NCBI GenBank assembly: GCA_013306675.1
Contig: JABLUY010000070.1
Location: 83,177-147,176 of the forward strand
Direction of reading: 5' to 3'
Source: Thraustochytrium sp. TN22
Lineage: Eukaryota; Sar; Bigyra; Thraustochytrida; Thraustochytriidae
Length of the DNA: 64,000 nucleotides
Below are positions 29,582 to 40,000 of the stretch, in pieces. How positions within the stretch are numbered: position 1 is the first letter of the stretch; each line of letters opens with the position of its first letter. Position numbers and translations under genes: made by a program. The notes beneath the pieces were generated by a model. That model ran no database searches, was not told the origin of the DNA, and saw only the letters and a list, made by a program, of their open reading frames with translations.

Positions 29582-32500
29582 TCAGCCTGGGTAGACCTTG
29601 TGGTGGTGGTGGTGGTGGTGGTGGTGGCGGCGGGAGGGGCCGGAAGGCTGAGGAGGAGGGACCGCTTGAGCGGCCGCGCGAGACTGGAGAAAGTCGGAGA
29701 GGTCGTCGAAGGCAGCGTGGAGGCCGTCGTTGCCGTCGTCCTGGCGGCGGTACACGCTGTGCGCAGGCTCCGGATGGCGCATGGCAAAAGAGCCCGCGAC
29801 GGCCACGCCCTCTTCGTCGTGGGCCAGGTCGCCGCGACGCATCGCCTCCATGGCCTGCACGGCCAGGAGCGTGGCCTTGCGCGCGCGGATCGCGTCGGCA
29901 TTGGGAGACTTGGCGTGCGGAGAGGCGACACCACGCACGGTGTCGATAGGGTCAGCGAGGGCCTTCTTGAAGATCTCGATTTGGCCCATGATGACCTTGT
30001 GCTTGGCCTTGAGGTTGCGCTGGTGCTGGACGATCATGCGAAACTGCATGTAGCACCAGCGAGCCTCAGCGGAGTCCTTGATCTCCTCGTAGGCCTCGTT
30101 CATGATGGCGATGAGGAGGTTGAGCAGCAGAATCACGAGGAGCGAGGCTGACATGACGGTCATGAAGATGCCGACGGAGCGGTCGAGCTCGTACTTGCCC
30201 TCAAAGTCGAGGTCGCCGAGCGAGGCCCGAAAGGTGAGGATGATGGCGCGCAGCACCGAGCTCGCGGGCTCGTACGCCATGCCGTAGAGCACGTAGTCGA
30301 AAAGGCCAAAGGCCAGGATGAAGACTGCGAAGATGAGGAAGAAGCTGATGAGGCGGTTGAGCATGCCGCCGATAATGATGACCGGGATGGCCATGGCCGC
30401 AGAGACCTGGAGGTACTCGAGGCTCTTGATGTAGCAGAGGAAGATGGTCACGGCGAGCAGGTGCTGCCGCACGACCGCGAGCCACATCACGTCCGAGATG
30501 TCGACGAATTGATCGTTGACGGAGGCGTCGTGCCAGGCGTCGAGACGCGAGCCAACATCGAGCACCAGCTTGGCGTGCACGCTCACGAGCGAGACGGCAA
30601 TCACCATGATGCAGAGGTCGAGGTAGTTGAATGGATTGACCCAGTACGGCGGGATGGGCACCTTGGTGCGGCGCGAGCAGATGGAGCGGCCGAAAAAGTC
30701 CGGAAGCGCGAAGACCACGCGAAAGTCCTTCGGGTCGCTTGCGAACAAACGCTCTGCCGCGACGGACTCGTGCAGCACGGGTTTCCAGAAGCGAGGCGCC
30801 CTCTCGCGGTGGTTCTTGTCCCACGTCTCGAACATGGCCCAGAGCTCCGCGGAAAAGTAGAGCATGAAGCACAAGAGAAGCGCCACCTCCACAAGAGCGT
30901 CCCTCATATCGCGCTCCGACGCGTAGCTGACGAGCTTGCGCGTCTCCCAGCGCTGGCCAGAGAAGATGCCGCCGGCCGCCGTCATCTCCAAGAAGACCGT
31001 GCCATGGGTCACCATGCCTTGCACGCGCGAGTACAGATTAAAGTCGAACGCCAAGAAGCGCGTGTTGAGCGAGGCAAAGTCGCAGTCGCGCAGGTCGCTC
31101 AGCAGCGTCGTGGCGGCGTCCACGTCCGCCGGCAGCACCACGCTGAAGCCGCCCGACCGATAAAAGCCAAAGCGGCCAAAGACCGGGTACGCTGGGTTCT
31201 CGTCCCACGTCAGCGTCAGCTCAGTACCATTGCTCAGCGCGCAGGTGAATGGGACGCGGTCCTCGACCTCGGGCGGCGCGCTCCTGTAGTTGCCGTACGT
31301 GAACGCCTCGAAGCAGGTCTCCTCGGTCTGGCTCACGAGCGACTGCGTGCTGGCGTTGCACGCGCTGGCGCGCGTGCGCAGCTGGCGATAGCGCGGCCGC
31401 CCCAAGAGGCCGAGCAGCCCGTTGAGCAGCGCGCCCTGGCCGCCCACGCGCCGCGCCGTGCCGTTGCCATCCACGTACGGCTGGTCCGACTCCCAGAGCG
31501 CCGCCACGAAGACGTTCTCCACGTACTGGTGCCAATCGTCCAGGTTGCCCACGTCGGCCAGGCCCTTGAGCTCGGCCTCGTCCCACTCGTCCGCCGCGAC
31601 GCGGTCCACAATGCCAGCCTGCATGCTGAACGCCTCGTAGTCGTCGCGCCCGCTGTAGCGCACCGCCACCGTGGTGAGCAGCGCGAGGAAGGACACCCAG
31701 TACAGCAGGTACTGCAGAGCCTTGGAGCGCATGCCGGTCGCGATCCACATCGTGTTCACCGCGTACTGCGTGCGCTTATCCGTGAAGATCTCCGAGTCGT
31801 ACCCGATCTCGTTCGGCTTGTCGAAGATGTCCGTCATCTCCTCTTCGTGCAGGTCAAACCAGTCGAATCGAGACCGCATGTGGAAGGCAGGCTCGCCCTC
31901 GCCGTCCTCGCGGTCCAAATCGCCGCCGGCGTCAAGCAGCAGCTTGATGAGCATGTTTTGGTTGCTGATTTCCAGAAATAGGTGCTCCAGATCGTCAACG
32001 CCCTCCGGTTTGAACGGCTCCTCCGCCTTCCTCGAGTGAATGGGGTGATTTGGCGAGTTGGGATGCTCCTCAAAGTCAAAATGTAGCTCAAGCCGCGAGT
32101 CTTGCGCGTGGTGCTGGAGCTGCCGCCCGCCTTGCGACGACACGCTCAGCCCGGTGGCCGCCGTCGAAGTGCCGGTCTCATGCATCAGCTCCTTTTGTTT
32201 CTTGACGCGGGCGCGGAGCTTCTCTCTGTACTGGCGGCGCGCGAGCATGCTGGCAAAGACCTCCACGTTTGCCACGATGCCCGGGTTGATGTCGAGGTCG
32301 TCGATGGGGCCGGCGCTAGCTGCCCTTCTGATCTTGGGCATGACGTCTCGCGTCAAAATCTTCTCCACCCTCCGGTTCAGGTGCGTGTGCCTCTGAAACG
32401 CGTAGTGCAGCGACGTCTGCCCTTGCATATCCTCCGCGTCCACCTCCGCGCCACCCTTGCGCATCAGCGTATTCACGATGTTCAGGTGCCCGTAGGCCGC

Positions 32501-34333
32501 GGCAATGTGCAGCGCCGTCACCTTGATGTTGTTGGTCAGCGCTGCCGCGTTTGCATTGTACCGGAGCAGGCACTTGACGATCATGACATGGCCCTGCATT
32601 GCCGCCAGATGGAGCGGCGAGAAGCCGAACGAGTCCTTCAGGTTCACCTCCGCCTTGCTGCGGCAAAGCACCGTCACCACCTCGTCCAGCTCGCGCTCCT
32701 GCGCGCACGCCAGGTGCAGGGCCGTCTGCCGGTGCTGCGTCTCGCGCAGCCTCAGGTCGTGGTGCCGCTCGCCTAGGTTGTTGCGCGCGAAGAGCTCCGT
32801 CACTGTGTCGGAGTGCCCATACATGACGGCCAGCATGAGTGCCGTGTACTCGTGCTTGCCACCAACCTTGTTCACGTCCACCTCCTTGCCCTTGTCCTCG
32901 CGGCTAAATCGATGCCGGTATTGCAGCAAGAGCTCGATGCACTTGTCGTACCCCTTAATGCACGCCCAGTGCAGCGCCGTCTGGTTGTGCGCGTCCACGG
33001 CGCATGGATCAAACAGCGTCAAATAGTCGCTGCGCTCGTCGTCGTACGCGTAGGAGTCCAGCAGCATCTCCAGTGCCTCCTTCACGTCCACCTCCGTGCT
33101 CAGCAGGTCAAACACCAGGTGCAGCGGGGAGGCGCCGCCCGAGGTCGCCGACTTGCTCCGCAGCCACGCCTTCTTGTTGCCCGTGCTGTTGGTGCGGTTC
33201 AACACGAAGCTTCGGTCATTCTCGTCCACGATCTTCTTCTTCTTGATGAACCGCTGCCACGTCACCTCCAGCCTCACCTGGGCAAGAACTATCATGCGCA
33301 GCAGCGACTTGCTGTCCTTGGCCATGATAAGGTCCCACATCGTCCCACGCATTTTCCCGCGCCCCCGGCCCTGCGACACCTCGTACAGCAGGTTAGGGTC
33401 CGCCATGTGCTTCATCAGCGTCTTGAACTCCGCCGAGCTCGCCGCTTCGCGACTCAGCACCCAGTCCTCGCCCGCGTAAATCATGTGTTCCATCCAATCC
33501 GCCTCGCCCTCGTTGCACACGATAAAGAACGCCGATCGCCCCGTGTTGTCCATCAGATTCATGTTGGCGCCAAGCCGGATCAGCTCCACCGCCACCTCCA
33601 GCAGCTCCCCGCGCTCCTCCGCGTCGTCTGCAAATTTGCCCACCGCCTGTTCGCCGCGCAAGTCGCCGCCTTCGCTCTCGTCGATCTTGCAAATCAGATG
33701 TAGCAGGCACGACCGGTTCGACTCGTCCAAGGTATCCACATGCAGCGTCTGGTCCGTCTCGCACGCTTTGAGCAACTCCTTACACCGACCTAGGTCGCCC
33801 TCGCGCCCAGCCTCTAGCAGCGCCTGGCTCCACGCTTCGTGCGATACCGCTCGTGCCTCTGCGCCCGCTTCCGCCTCCTCCGCATCCTCGTGCAGCACGG
33901 AAGTTGCAACAGGACCTGGCCCCAGCAGTTCTTGCCCAGCTACAGATGACACCGACTCGCGCCCCGACATTGCCACAGCCACCGTCACGTTCGGCTGCTG
34001 CTGCTGCTGCTGCTGCCGCTGCTGCTGCGGTAATTGCTGCTGCTGCTGCTGCACCTGCGCATTCGAGCCGCCCATGGGCATGCCGGACCTCGTCATGACG
34101 CGTGCATTGCTGCGCGGCGACGGTGCGCCTCGCGCCATCCTCAGGCTCTCCAGTCTGGAGTGTTTGCGTTTTGGCCCGCCGCGGACGGCCTCCAGGTCCG
34201 CCAGCAGCTGGCGCAGCGTGTCCTCTGCAGCGCCCAGCGCGTCCTGCAGGTTGCCGCTGGCCGCCGCCTGCAGCAGCTGCTGTTGCTGCTGCTGCTGCGC
34301 CTGCTGGCCCCCCAAACGCATGGTGGACCGCAT
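29582..34333 (-). CDS. Ankyrin-repeat polycystin-type cation channel
   Basis: 1583 residues, single exon. The open frame runs further up through a GTG codon; I start at the first ATG (34333, MRSTMRLGG). The N-terminus has glutamine tracts (near residues 10-20 and 92-114). Ankyrin repeats span about 210-645, clearest at 445-645 (NQTALHWAC, QTALHLACAQ, FSPLHLAAMQGH, VTALHIAAAYGH, QTSLHYAF). A six-helix channel follows: S1 about 873-895, a large extracellular loop about 900-1140 with the polycystin signature (GGFSVVLPADVD, FDFNLYSRVQG), S2 1143-1168, S3 1231-1255, S4 1286-1309, S5 1328-1352, and a pore with FRASLGDLDFE where L1372-G1373-D1374 match the polycystin-2 selectivity filter; S6 follows at 1387-1415. 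The tail ends in nine histidines. It is likely a plasma-membrane or ciliary cation channel. Ankyrin repeats belong to TRPA/TRPC/TRPV/TRPN channels, so this is a hybrid architecture. Confidence 0.9.
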   Translation of the reverse strand: MRSTMRLGGQQAQQQQQQQLLQAAASGNLQDALGAAEDTLRQLLADLEAVRGGPKRKHSRLESLRMARGAPSPRSNARVMTRSGMPMGGSNAQVQQQQQQLPQQQRQQQQQQQPNVTVAVAMSGRESVSSVAGQELLGPGPVATSVLHEDAEEAEAGAEARAVSHEAWSQALLEAGREGDLGRCKELLKACETDQTLHVDTLDESNRSCLLHLICKIDESEGGDLRGEQAVGKFADDAEERGELLEVAVELIRLGANMNLMDNTGRSAFFIVCNEGEADWMEHMIYAGEDWVLSREAASSAEFKTLMKHMADPNLLYEVSQGRGRGKMRGTMWDLIMAKDSKSLLRMIVLAQVRLEVTWQRFIKKKKIVDENDRSFVLNRTNSTGNKKAWLRSKSATSGGASPLHLVFDLLSTEVDVKEALEMLLDSYAYDDERSDYLTLFDPCAVDAHNQTALHWACIKGYDKCIELLLQYRHRFSREDKGKEVDVNKVGGKHEYTALMLAVMYGHSDTVTELFARNNLGERHHDLRLRETQHRQTALHLACAQERELDEVVTVLCRSKAEVNLKDSFGFSPLHLAAMQGHVMIVKCLLRYNANAAALTNNIKVTALHIAAAYGHLNIVNTLMRKGGAEVDAEDMQGQTSLHYAFQRHTHLNRRVEKILTRDVMPKIRRAASAGPIDDLDINPGIVANVEVFASMLARRQYREKLRARVKKQKELMHETGTSTAATGLSVSSQGGRQLQHHAQDSRLELHFDFEEHPNSPNHPIHSRKAEEPFKPEGVDDLEHLFLEISNQNMLIKLLLDAGGDLDREDGEGEPAFHMRSRFDWFDLHEEEMTDIFDKPNEIGYDSEIFTDKRTQYAVNTMWIATGMRSKALQYLLYWVSFLALLTTVAVRYSGRDDYEAFSMQAGIVDRVAADEWDEAELKGLADVGNLDDWHQYVENVFVAALWESDQPYVDGNGTARRVGGQGALLNGLLGLLGRPRYRQLRTRASACNASTQSLVSQTEETCFEAFTYGNYRSAPPEVEDRVPFTCALSNGTELTLTWDENPAYPVFGRFGFYRSGGFSVVLPADVDAATTLLSDLRDCDFASLNTRFLAFDFNLYSRVQGMVTHGTVFLEMTAAGGIFSGQRWETRKLVSYASERDMRDALVEVALLLCFMLYFSAELWAMFETWDKNHRERAPRFWKPVLHESVAAERLFASDPKDFRVVFALPDFFGRSICSRRTKVPIPPYWVNPFNYLDLCIMVIAVSLVSVHAKLVLDVGSRLDAWHDASVNDQFVDISDVMWLAVVRQHLLAVTIFLCYIKSLEYLQVSAAMAIPVIIIGGMLNRLISFFLIFAVFILAFGLFDYVLYGMAYEPASSVLRAIILTFRASLGDLDFEGKYELDRSVGIFMTVMSASLLVILLLNLLIAIMNEAYEEIKDSAEARWCYMQFRMIVQHQRNLKAKHKVIMGQIEIFKKALADPIDTVRGVASPHAKSPNADAIRARKATLLAVQAMEAMRRGDLAHDEEGVAVAGSFAMRHPEPAHSVYRRQDDGNDGLHAAFDDLSDFLQSRAAAQAVPPPQPSGPSRRHHHHHHHHHKVYPG

Positions 34334-34920
34334 CGTGGTCCCCGCCGCGTTGCACTGCACTGCACTGCACTGCACTACGCTGCGCGGCGCGGCGCCCGCC
34401 ACCGCGCGCGCGCGCTAGGCGTGCCCGGTCGGTCCCGATTCGCTTTGCCCGGGACCCTCCGGGCTCGCTTGCCTGTCGCGCGACAAGGAGAGGCCCTCCG
34501 AGTCCTTGCTCAGGCTGGCACGACCGTGACGGCGCGGAAACGGTAATACTGGGTTCCGCGCCTGCTTGGGCCCGTCTGAAAAGGGGACCAAGCTCTTGCA
34601 AGTCTTCGCACGCGCGTGTACAACAACACTCTTTCTGCATCAGAATGATCTTCTTGCCCTTGATTGCTTCGTGATCTCACAGCAAACGGAAAGTTGGAAA
34701 TTGGTCATGTTGCCTGCCAGTGGCGGGGCCAGCGGCCAGCCCAGCGTGCTTCCCACGCCCACGCCCGACTCGAAGCCCAAGCTCGGACTGATTCTGACAT
34801 TCAAGACGCCCGCGGGGCTCGAAAGCGACCAGCCGGACGACTCGCCGTCCCATATTACAGTGGGCGTGGCCAAGAAATCATCAGTCAGCTTCATTCGTCA
34901 TCGAGGTCACACGTAAGGGG
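34334..34920. other. 5' region of the channel gene and 3' region of the sorting nexin gene
   Basis: Bases 34352-34378 contain tandem tgcac/gcact pentamers just upstream of the channel start, in the presumed leader. Bases 34560-34920 have lower GC and no convincing open frame. Nothing else was seen. Confidence 0.5.
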
Positions 34921-36721
34921 TCAGGGCGGTGCGAGACTGGCCTTTTGCAAGTACCAGGCAGGCAGGTCGGGCGTGGGCGCGGCAAGCGCATGGCTCACGC
35001 GGTACGCTTGAACGCGGTCGAGGCTGGCACGGAGGAGGTCCGGGTCAAGGTCGTTGGAGCAGATGCGCTGCAAAGGCTGCAAGATGCGCTGCGTCTCAAC
35101 GGCGCCATCGATCTCGGCCGTCGCGAAGAGCTGCAGCGTGCGAGAGACGTCGTGCGCGCGCTGCGCACGGAAGCGGCGCATCTCCACGTGCACGCTGTGA
35201 TGGAGCTGCAAAAGAACGCGCTCGGCGTTGGTGATGTCGTTCTGGGCCGCGCGGACAGCGGTCTGCGCGTCGTCAACGCCGGGGCTCTTCGCGCGCGCCG
35301 AGGCGTAGCGCTTCTTGGCAGCGTCCAGCGCATCGTGGCACCGGCGTAGCGCGCGCACGCGCGCGTCGTGACGGTCAATGAGCGCAGCCATGGCGCCGAT
35401 CTTCCCAGCCTGGAAGCGAAGTGGCGCGAGCAGGTCGCAGGCGGCACGGTCGTTTAGGTCCTGCAGGTGGTTGGAGCACCTGTCGAAGCCGGCCGCGAGA
35501 TCCTCGCAGAGCGCCGGCGCCGGCGCACTGGCGCCCGGGACCAGCGAGGCCTCCACTTTGGCCAGAGAACCAAAGTACGCGCCCACGCGTGCCAGTTCGT
35601 AGCCGTGCGCGCGCCGACTGGCGACCAGCTGGCTCACCACCTTGACTGCTGTCTGCAGTCGCTTGCCGTACTCCGCAAGGTCTTGACGAAAGGCGTCAAT
35701 GGGCGCGGTGCGCACTTCCAGGCGTGCCAGCTCTCGACGCACGTGCGCGTCCATTTGCGACGCGGTCGCAGCGGCGCCCGAATTCGTCGTGGCCGCGGCG
35801 GCCGCGGCCGCCGTCCCGGCAGCGGCTTCCTCGAGGCCGGCGATGAGTGAGGACCCCTCCACGCGCTTCACGAGCGAAGCAATCCAGGACCCGGCCGCCG
35901 CGGCCGCCGCACCTGCGGCGCCGGCCATGTCTTGTGCCTTGGACGAGGACGAGGGGGGCATGACCGAGGGGGCCGAGGACATGGACGACGACGAAGACGA
36001 CGACGACGCCCCGCCTCGCACGCCCTCGTACGCGTCGTGCGCCGCGCCGCCATTTGCCCCCTGCCGACGCGCCGCAAGTGCGGCTGCATCGAAGAAGTCG
36101 GCATCGTCATCTTCGTCACTCGGCAGCCAGGCGTGCCCACCCTGCGCCTCGTCGCCGCCCGACGGCGACGCGGACCGCCCAGCGCCCTGCAGCATGTAAC
36201 GCACCACGTCAAAGCCTTCGGACGATGCGTCCAACATGGCCTGAACCTCGAAGCAGTGCGTCAGTTTTGGGTGTCGCGCCACCTCGTCAAGGTACAGCTC
36301 GAGCGCGAGGCGACGCTCCTCCACAAAGGCAGCCGACATGTTGCCAAAGAGGCGTGTTTCCGGCAGCGGCGGGATGACGGTTCCGGGGAAGCGCTCGCGC
36401 AAACGCCGCTGCAGCCACCGGAAGTCAGAATACCGCCGCGCGACGGAGGTCACCTGCCGCTGGAAATGCTGCTGCAGCGTCGTGCGCAGCGACACCGTGT
36501 ATACAACGTGCCGCTGCATACCAGCACCCACCACGGCCGGGCTCACCACGCGCACCTGGCACACCGAAGGCGACAAGGGTGGCTCCTCCGACGCCACATA
36601 GTCCGGAGCGTGTTGCGCAAAAATTCCAAAGTCCGGGAGCGGCAGCCTCACGCCATGCTGGAGCACGTACTCACGCGACAGAACTGGCCGCTGCTGACCG
36701 TCCTGGTGGCTCTCTTGTTGC

Positions 36722-36752
<31 letters not shown>

Positions 36753-37206
36753 GCTGCTGATGATGATGATGATGATGATGATGTTGTTGCTGCTGCTGCG
36801 AGCCACCGTGCTGCGCGAGGCTGACGAACTTGCATGCAAGGAACCACTCGTCGCGATCTAGCTTCGGTTTGGACTTGCCTCCGCAGGCAAGGCGCCAAAT
36901 TTCGCGTAGCACCTCGTCCGGCAGGCGTGCGCGTCGCAGAAACGCGGCGCCCTCCGCTCCCGCGATCGCCTTATCGCCGTCCGAGTCCAGGATCGTGAAC
37001 AACTGGCTGAACAGCTCGAACTCGGCCCCGGACAGCTCAAGCTTTCCGTCCGGGTACGAGATCACGTACGTCGACGCGCCCTGCGTCGCGGACGGCGCCG
37101 CATTGCTGCTCGCCTCCTGCGACGAGGACGACGCCGAGGACGCCGGCAGCGAGGTCGCCGACGAAGACGGCCGCAGCGACGCCCGCGAGGACTCTTCCTG
37201 CATCAT
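34921..37206 (-). CDS. Sorting nexin with EH, PX and BAR-like domains
   Basis: 761 residues, single exon, ATG 37206. Residues about 60-135 form an EH domain: the EF-hand loop DSDGDKAIAGAE and the following LPDEVLREIWRLAC carry the usual tryptophan. A Q5-H8-Q15 tract (137-164) links it to a PX domain (about 215-330) with RRYSDFRWL (257-265), PPLPETRLFG and the helix RRLALELYLDEVARHP, which bind phosphoinositides. A Ser/Ala-rich linker contains a possible membrane-inserting helix (AGAAAAAAGSWIASLVKRVE). Residues about 500-735 are a helical BAR/Vps5-like region. The protein should act on endosomal membranes in sorting or tubulation. EH domains bind NPF motifs and are normally in separate proteins such as EHDs or Eps15. 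The DNA of the Q/H tract is a (GTT/CTG/ATG)n run at about 36716-36800. Confidence 0.9.
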
Positions 37207-37535
37207 GGCGCTCTTCCCTGCGGTCCGCCCAGCTTCTGGGCGTGCCTGTGCTTCGCTAGCCTGCCCTGCCGCGCTGTGCTGCTCCGCGCTGCGCCGCGCT
37301 GCGCCGCGCCGCGCCGCGCCGCGCCGTGCGGAACTGGAACGAGCTGGCTGCAGCTCCTCTCGTCAATCTGCTCAAAGCGCGAGAGCGTTTCCTCGTTTGC
37401 CTCACTACCCTCTGTCTGTGATGGACAGAATGGTCAAAAGAGTCGATGTGTGGGATCTCGCCATCAATGTCGACTCTCCATCTCGATCTCTCCCTGGGCC
37501 TCTCTTTCGGTCTGGGATGGGATCTCTCTCGTCTT

Positions 37536-37571
<36 letters not shown>

Positions 37572-37802
37572 GTTTCTGTCTCTCTCAATCGGCAAGGCCG
37601 GGTCGAGGGTCCTTCCTGATGAGGACACCCGGACACTTGTTCATGCCGAAGGCTAAAGCACATGCTGTGTTGATATGATCGAAGGCGCGTGCGCCGCCGT
37701 CTCTTGATGTCATTACTACTTGTAAGCTTAGATGGCGGCGAAACGAGAAATCAAACATCCCTTCTATTTCGAAACGCTTGACAAAATTGTCACCAGTCAC
37801 GG
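37207..37802. other. Intergenic region with a CT microsatellite
   Basis: It contains a GC-rich leader for the sorting nexin gene (cgcgccgcgctg arrays at 37281-37330) and (tc)n at 37539-37569. No gene is supported. The 3' end of the DUF389 gene is at 37803. Confidence 0.6.
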
Positions 37803-39461
37803 TCAGACCTGGTGCACGACAGCATCGTGGTCGACTTGGGCCGCAGGAGCGTCCGTGGGTGTCTTGAGTTTGGCGAGGAGTCGCGTGTACGGGTTCTCGC
37901 CATTGAGCGACCGGCCCGCGCGCAAGGCGCCGAGCGAGTCAAAGGTGCTGGTCAGGTAGTCACCGGCAGCGTGGGCGTGGGCGTCAGCCGCCGCGAGGGC
38001 GTCGGCGGGCTGGTGGCGCTCGAGGAAGCTCTGCATGGCGTTGCGCATCTTGAGGGCGTCGGAGCCGGAGCCGCGCAGCGTGACGTTGAACTGGCGCGCG
38101 CGAGGCACGTACTCCTTCCAGAAGTTGCTGCGCTTGCCGACGGGAGTAATTTCCTTGATGCGGAACATGATGACGCCCGATACCCAGATGCAGAGGATGT
38201 TGGACAGCGTGAGCAGCACGCTGTAGAGGGCGCCGCGCGAGATATCGTCGTGCGTGAGCGTGGTGGCGCGGCCGTTGATCTCGACCTGGCCGCCATTGTC
38301 ATTGAGCACGTCGAGGATGAGCATGGCCAGCAAGATGCCGGTGTTGACGGCAGGCGGCAGGAGCGACGCGGAGATGGCCACGCCGACGAGGCTCGACGTG
38401 TTGTTGCCCAGGACCGAGAGCGCCACGCCCACGCCGGACGGAATGGCGATGGCCACGCCCAGCACGAGGGCGTCTGGGGTGGAGCGCGACCACATCTGAT
38501 CGGTGGGCAGGTCGCTGGCGTCCATCATGGGAATAGCGCAGAGCCCGCAGATGAGGCCGATGATGAGGCTCATGCAGAGACCGACCATCTCCCCCAGCAA
38601 GCCGCGCTTGATCATGTCGCGGTCCAGCACCGTGAGGCCAAAGGTGACGGCGAGAATGGGGCCCATGAGCGGGCTCACAAGCATGGACGCGACAATGACC
38701 ACGGCATTGTCGCTGAGCAGGCCCATGGCCGCCAGGATGCTGGCCACCATGACGAGCATGACAAAGTCAAAGGTGAACTCGGCGGCGCCGTTGATGAGCT
38801 CGATCACGTTGTCGACGGCGATGCGCGCGCGGATCGTCTCGCGAAAGCCTGTCGTGTACGTCTCCAGCGACAGCGGGTCCTTGGCCGGCGTGTCCTCGGG
38901 CGGCGACGCGCCGTCGGACTCCTCCGCCATGAGCGAGAGCACCTGCGACCCGGAGGCCGAGGAGGACGCGCGGCGCGGCGCGGCGCCGCTCGCCGAAGGA
39001 CCCGCACCCAGCATGCTGGCCAGGCTCAGCAGCTGACCGTCGGCATGCCCGGCCACGGCCGGTAAAGACCCAATGCGCTCGATCTGGATCGGGCACATGG
39101 TGACCACGCCCACGCCGGCGCTCGTCTTGGCGCCGACGCCACGCTCGCCGAGCTCGTTCAGGCAGGTCTCCGCGAAGGTGGTCTTGCAGCTGAACATGAA
39201 GGTTGTCCAGAGCGTCTTACCATTGCGATGCGGCACCTCTGCCACGAAGCTCACTTGCCCGCGCCGCAGCTCCAGGTACTCGCGCACGGCGCGCGCCACC
39301 TCGCGCTCCACCACGACGGCCCCGTCGTCCTCGCCAACCGGTGCTGGCGCTGGCGCCGGCGCTGGCGCCAGCGCCGCGGCGTCTTCGCCGGCCTCAGGCT
39401 TGGTTTCGCGCTGCCTGACCACCACCGGCACGTGCACGAACACGCGCACGCTGTTCGACAT
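37803..39461 (-). CDS. DUF389 family integral membrane protein
   Basis: 552 residues from ATG 39461 (MSNSVRVFVHVPVVV); the frame further upstream is not protein-like. A soluble N-terminal part (1-205) includes an Ala/Pro run (APAPAPAPAP) and an ACT-like segment. Residues about 205-450 carry at least six membrane helices with the family signature VVIVASMLVSPLMGPILAVT, preceded by AVDNVIELINGAAEF and followed by LVGVAISASLLPPAVNTG. The C-terminal 100 residues are soluble. DUF389 proteins occur in bacteria, archaea and some algae; their function is unknown, and a transport role is only suggested by topology. The reading frame has the GC and codon style of its neighbours, so there is no visible sign of recent transfer. 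It lies 540 bases downstream of the cysteine-rich gene, in the same orientation. Confidence 0.88.
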   Translation of the reverse strand: MSNSVRVFVHVPVVVRQRETKPEAGEDAAALAPAPAPAPAPVGEDDGAVVVEREVARAVREYLELRRGQVSFVAEVPHRNGKTLWTTFMFSCKTTFAETCLNELGERGVGAKTSAGVGVVTMCPIQIERIGSLPAVAGHADGQLLSLASMLGAGPSASGAAPRRASSSASGSQVLSLMAEESDGASPPEDTPAKDPLSLETYTTGFRETIRARIAVDNVIELINGAAEFTFDFVMLVMVASILAAMGLLSDNAVVIVASMLVSPLMGPILAVTFGLTVLDRDMIKRGLLGEMVGLCMSLIIGLICGLCAIPMMDASDLPTDQMWSRSTPDALVLGVAIAIPSGVGVALSVLGNNTSSLVGVAISASLLPPAVNTGILLAMLILDVLNDNGGQVEINGRATTLTHDDISRGALYSVLLTLSNILCIWVSGVIMFRIKEITPVGKRSNFWKEYVPRARQFNVTLRGSGSDALKMRNAMQSFLERHQPADALAAADAHAHAAGDYLTSTFDSLGALRAGRSLNGENPYTRLLAKLKTPTDAPAAQVDHDAVVHQV

Positions 39462-40000
39462 CGTTGGCCGCAGGCACGACCCCCCTGGTACAACGACGCG
39501 CTGCTGCCCGATATGATTGCGGTCTTCTCGCCCGCCTCGCCTGACGGCCGCCTTGCCTGCCGAGACGGCGATCAATCGATCGCGCCGTGAGCGCCTGCCT
39601 GCCTGCCTGCTGATCCCCTCGGGACAAGGGCAAAGAGAACGCATCTGAAAGCAAGGTGTTACTTGCAAGTTGCGGCAAACGCCCAGCTCAGCTCCAAGGC
39701 TCGGGGACCGGTGCACACCAGAACGGATCTCAGAGCTTTTTTTGCTGCTGATGGCTCGCATGGCTCGGCTTCCGAGATTCGAAGTCAACGGCCCTGCACA
39801 CAGTGGCGCCGCGAGGTGACTCGTTACCGCCACGCGCGAAAAAAAGTACTTGGCAGGTTTACATGGAGAGAGCCCGACACGCGGTCACTCGTGCAGGGCC
39901 GGGCACCTGGAACAAAGTACCGACGTGAATCGAAATGTGGAGGGAAACCTCACTGTCCGTGAACGAAATGTGGCCATTGCTTTGCTTCGATTTTAAAAGA
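39462..40000. other. Intergenic region, nothing recognised
   Basis: This is 5' of the DUF389 gene and 3' of a cysteine-rich gene. A (gcct)n run at 39591-39612 and an aaaaaa run at 39839-39844 are the only visible features. No coding potential is supported. Confidence 0.5.

Noticed and set aside
34334-34402. Start of the channel protein at 34402
   Set aside because: The codon there is GTG, within simple-sequence DNA; the first ATG is at 34333.
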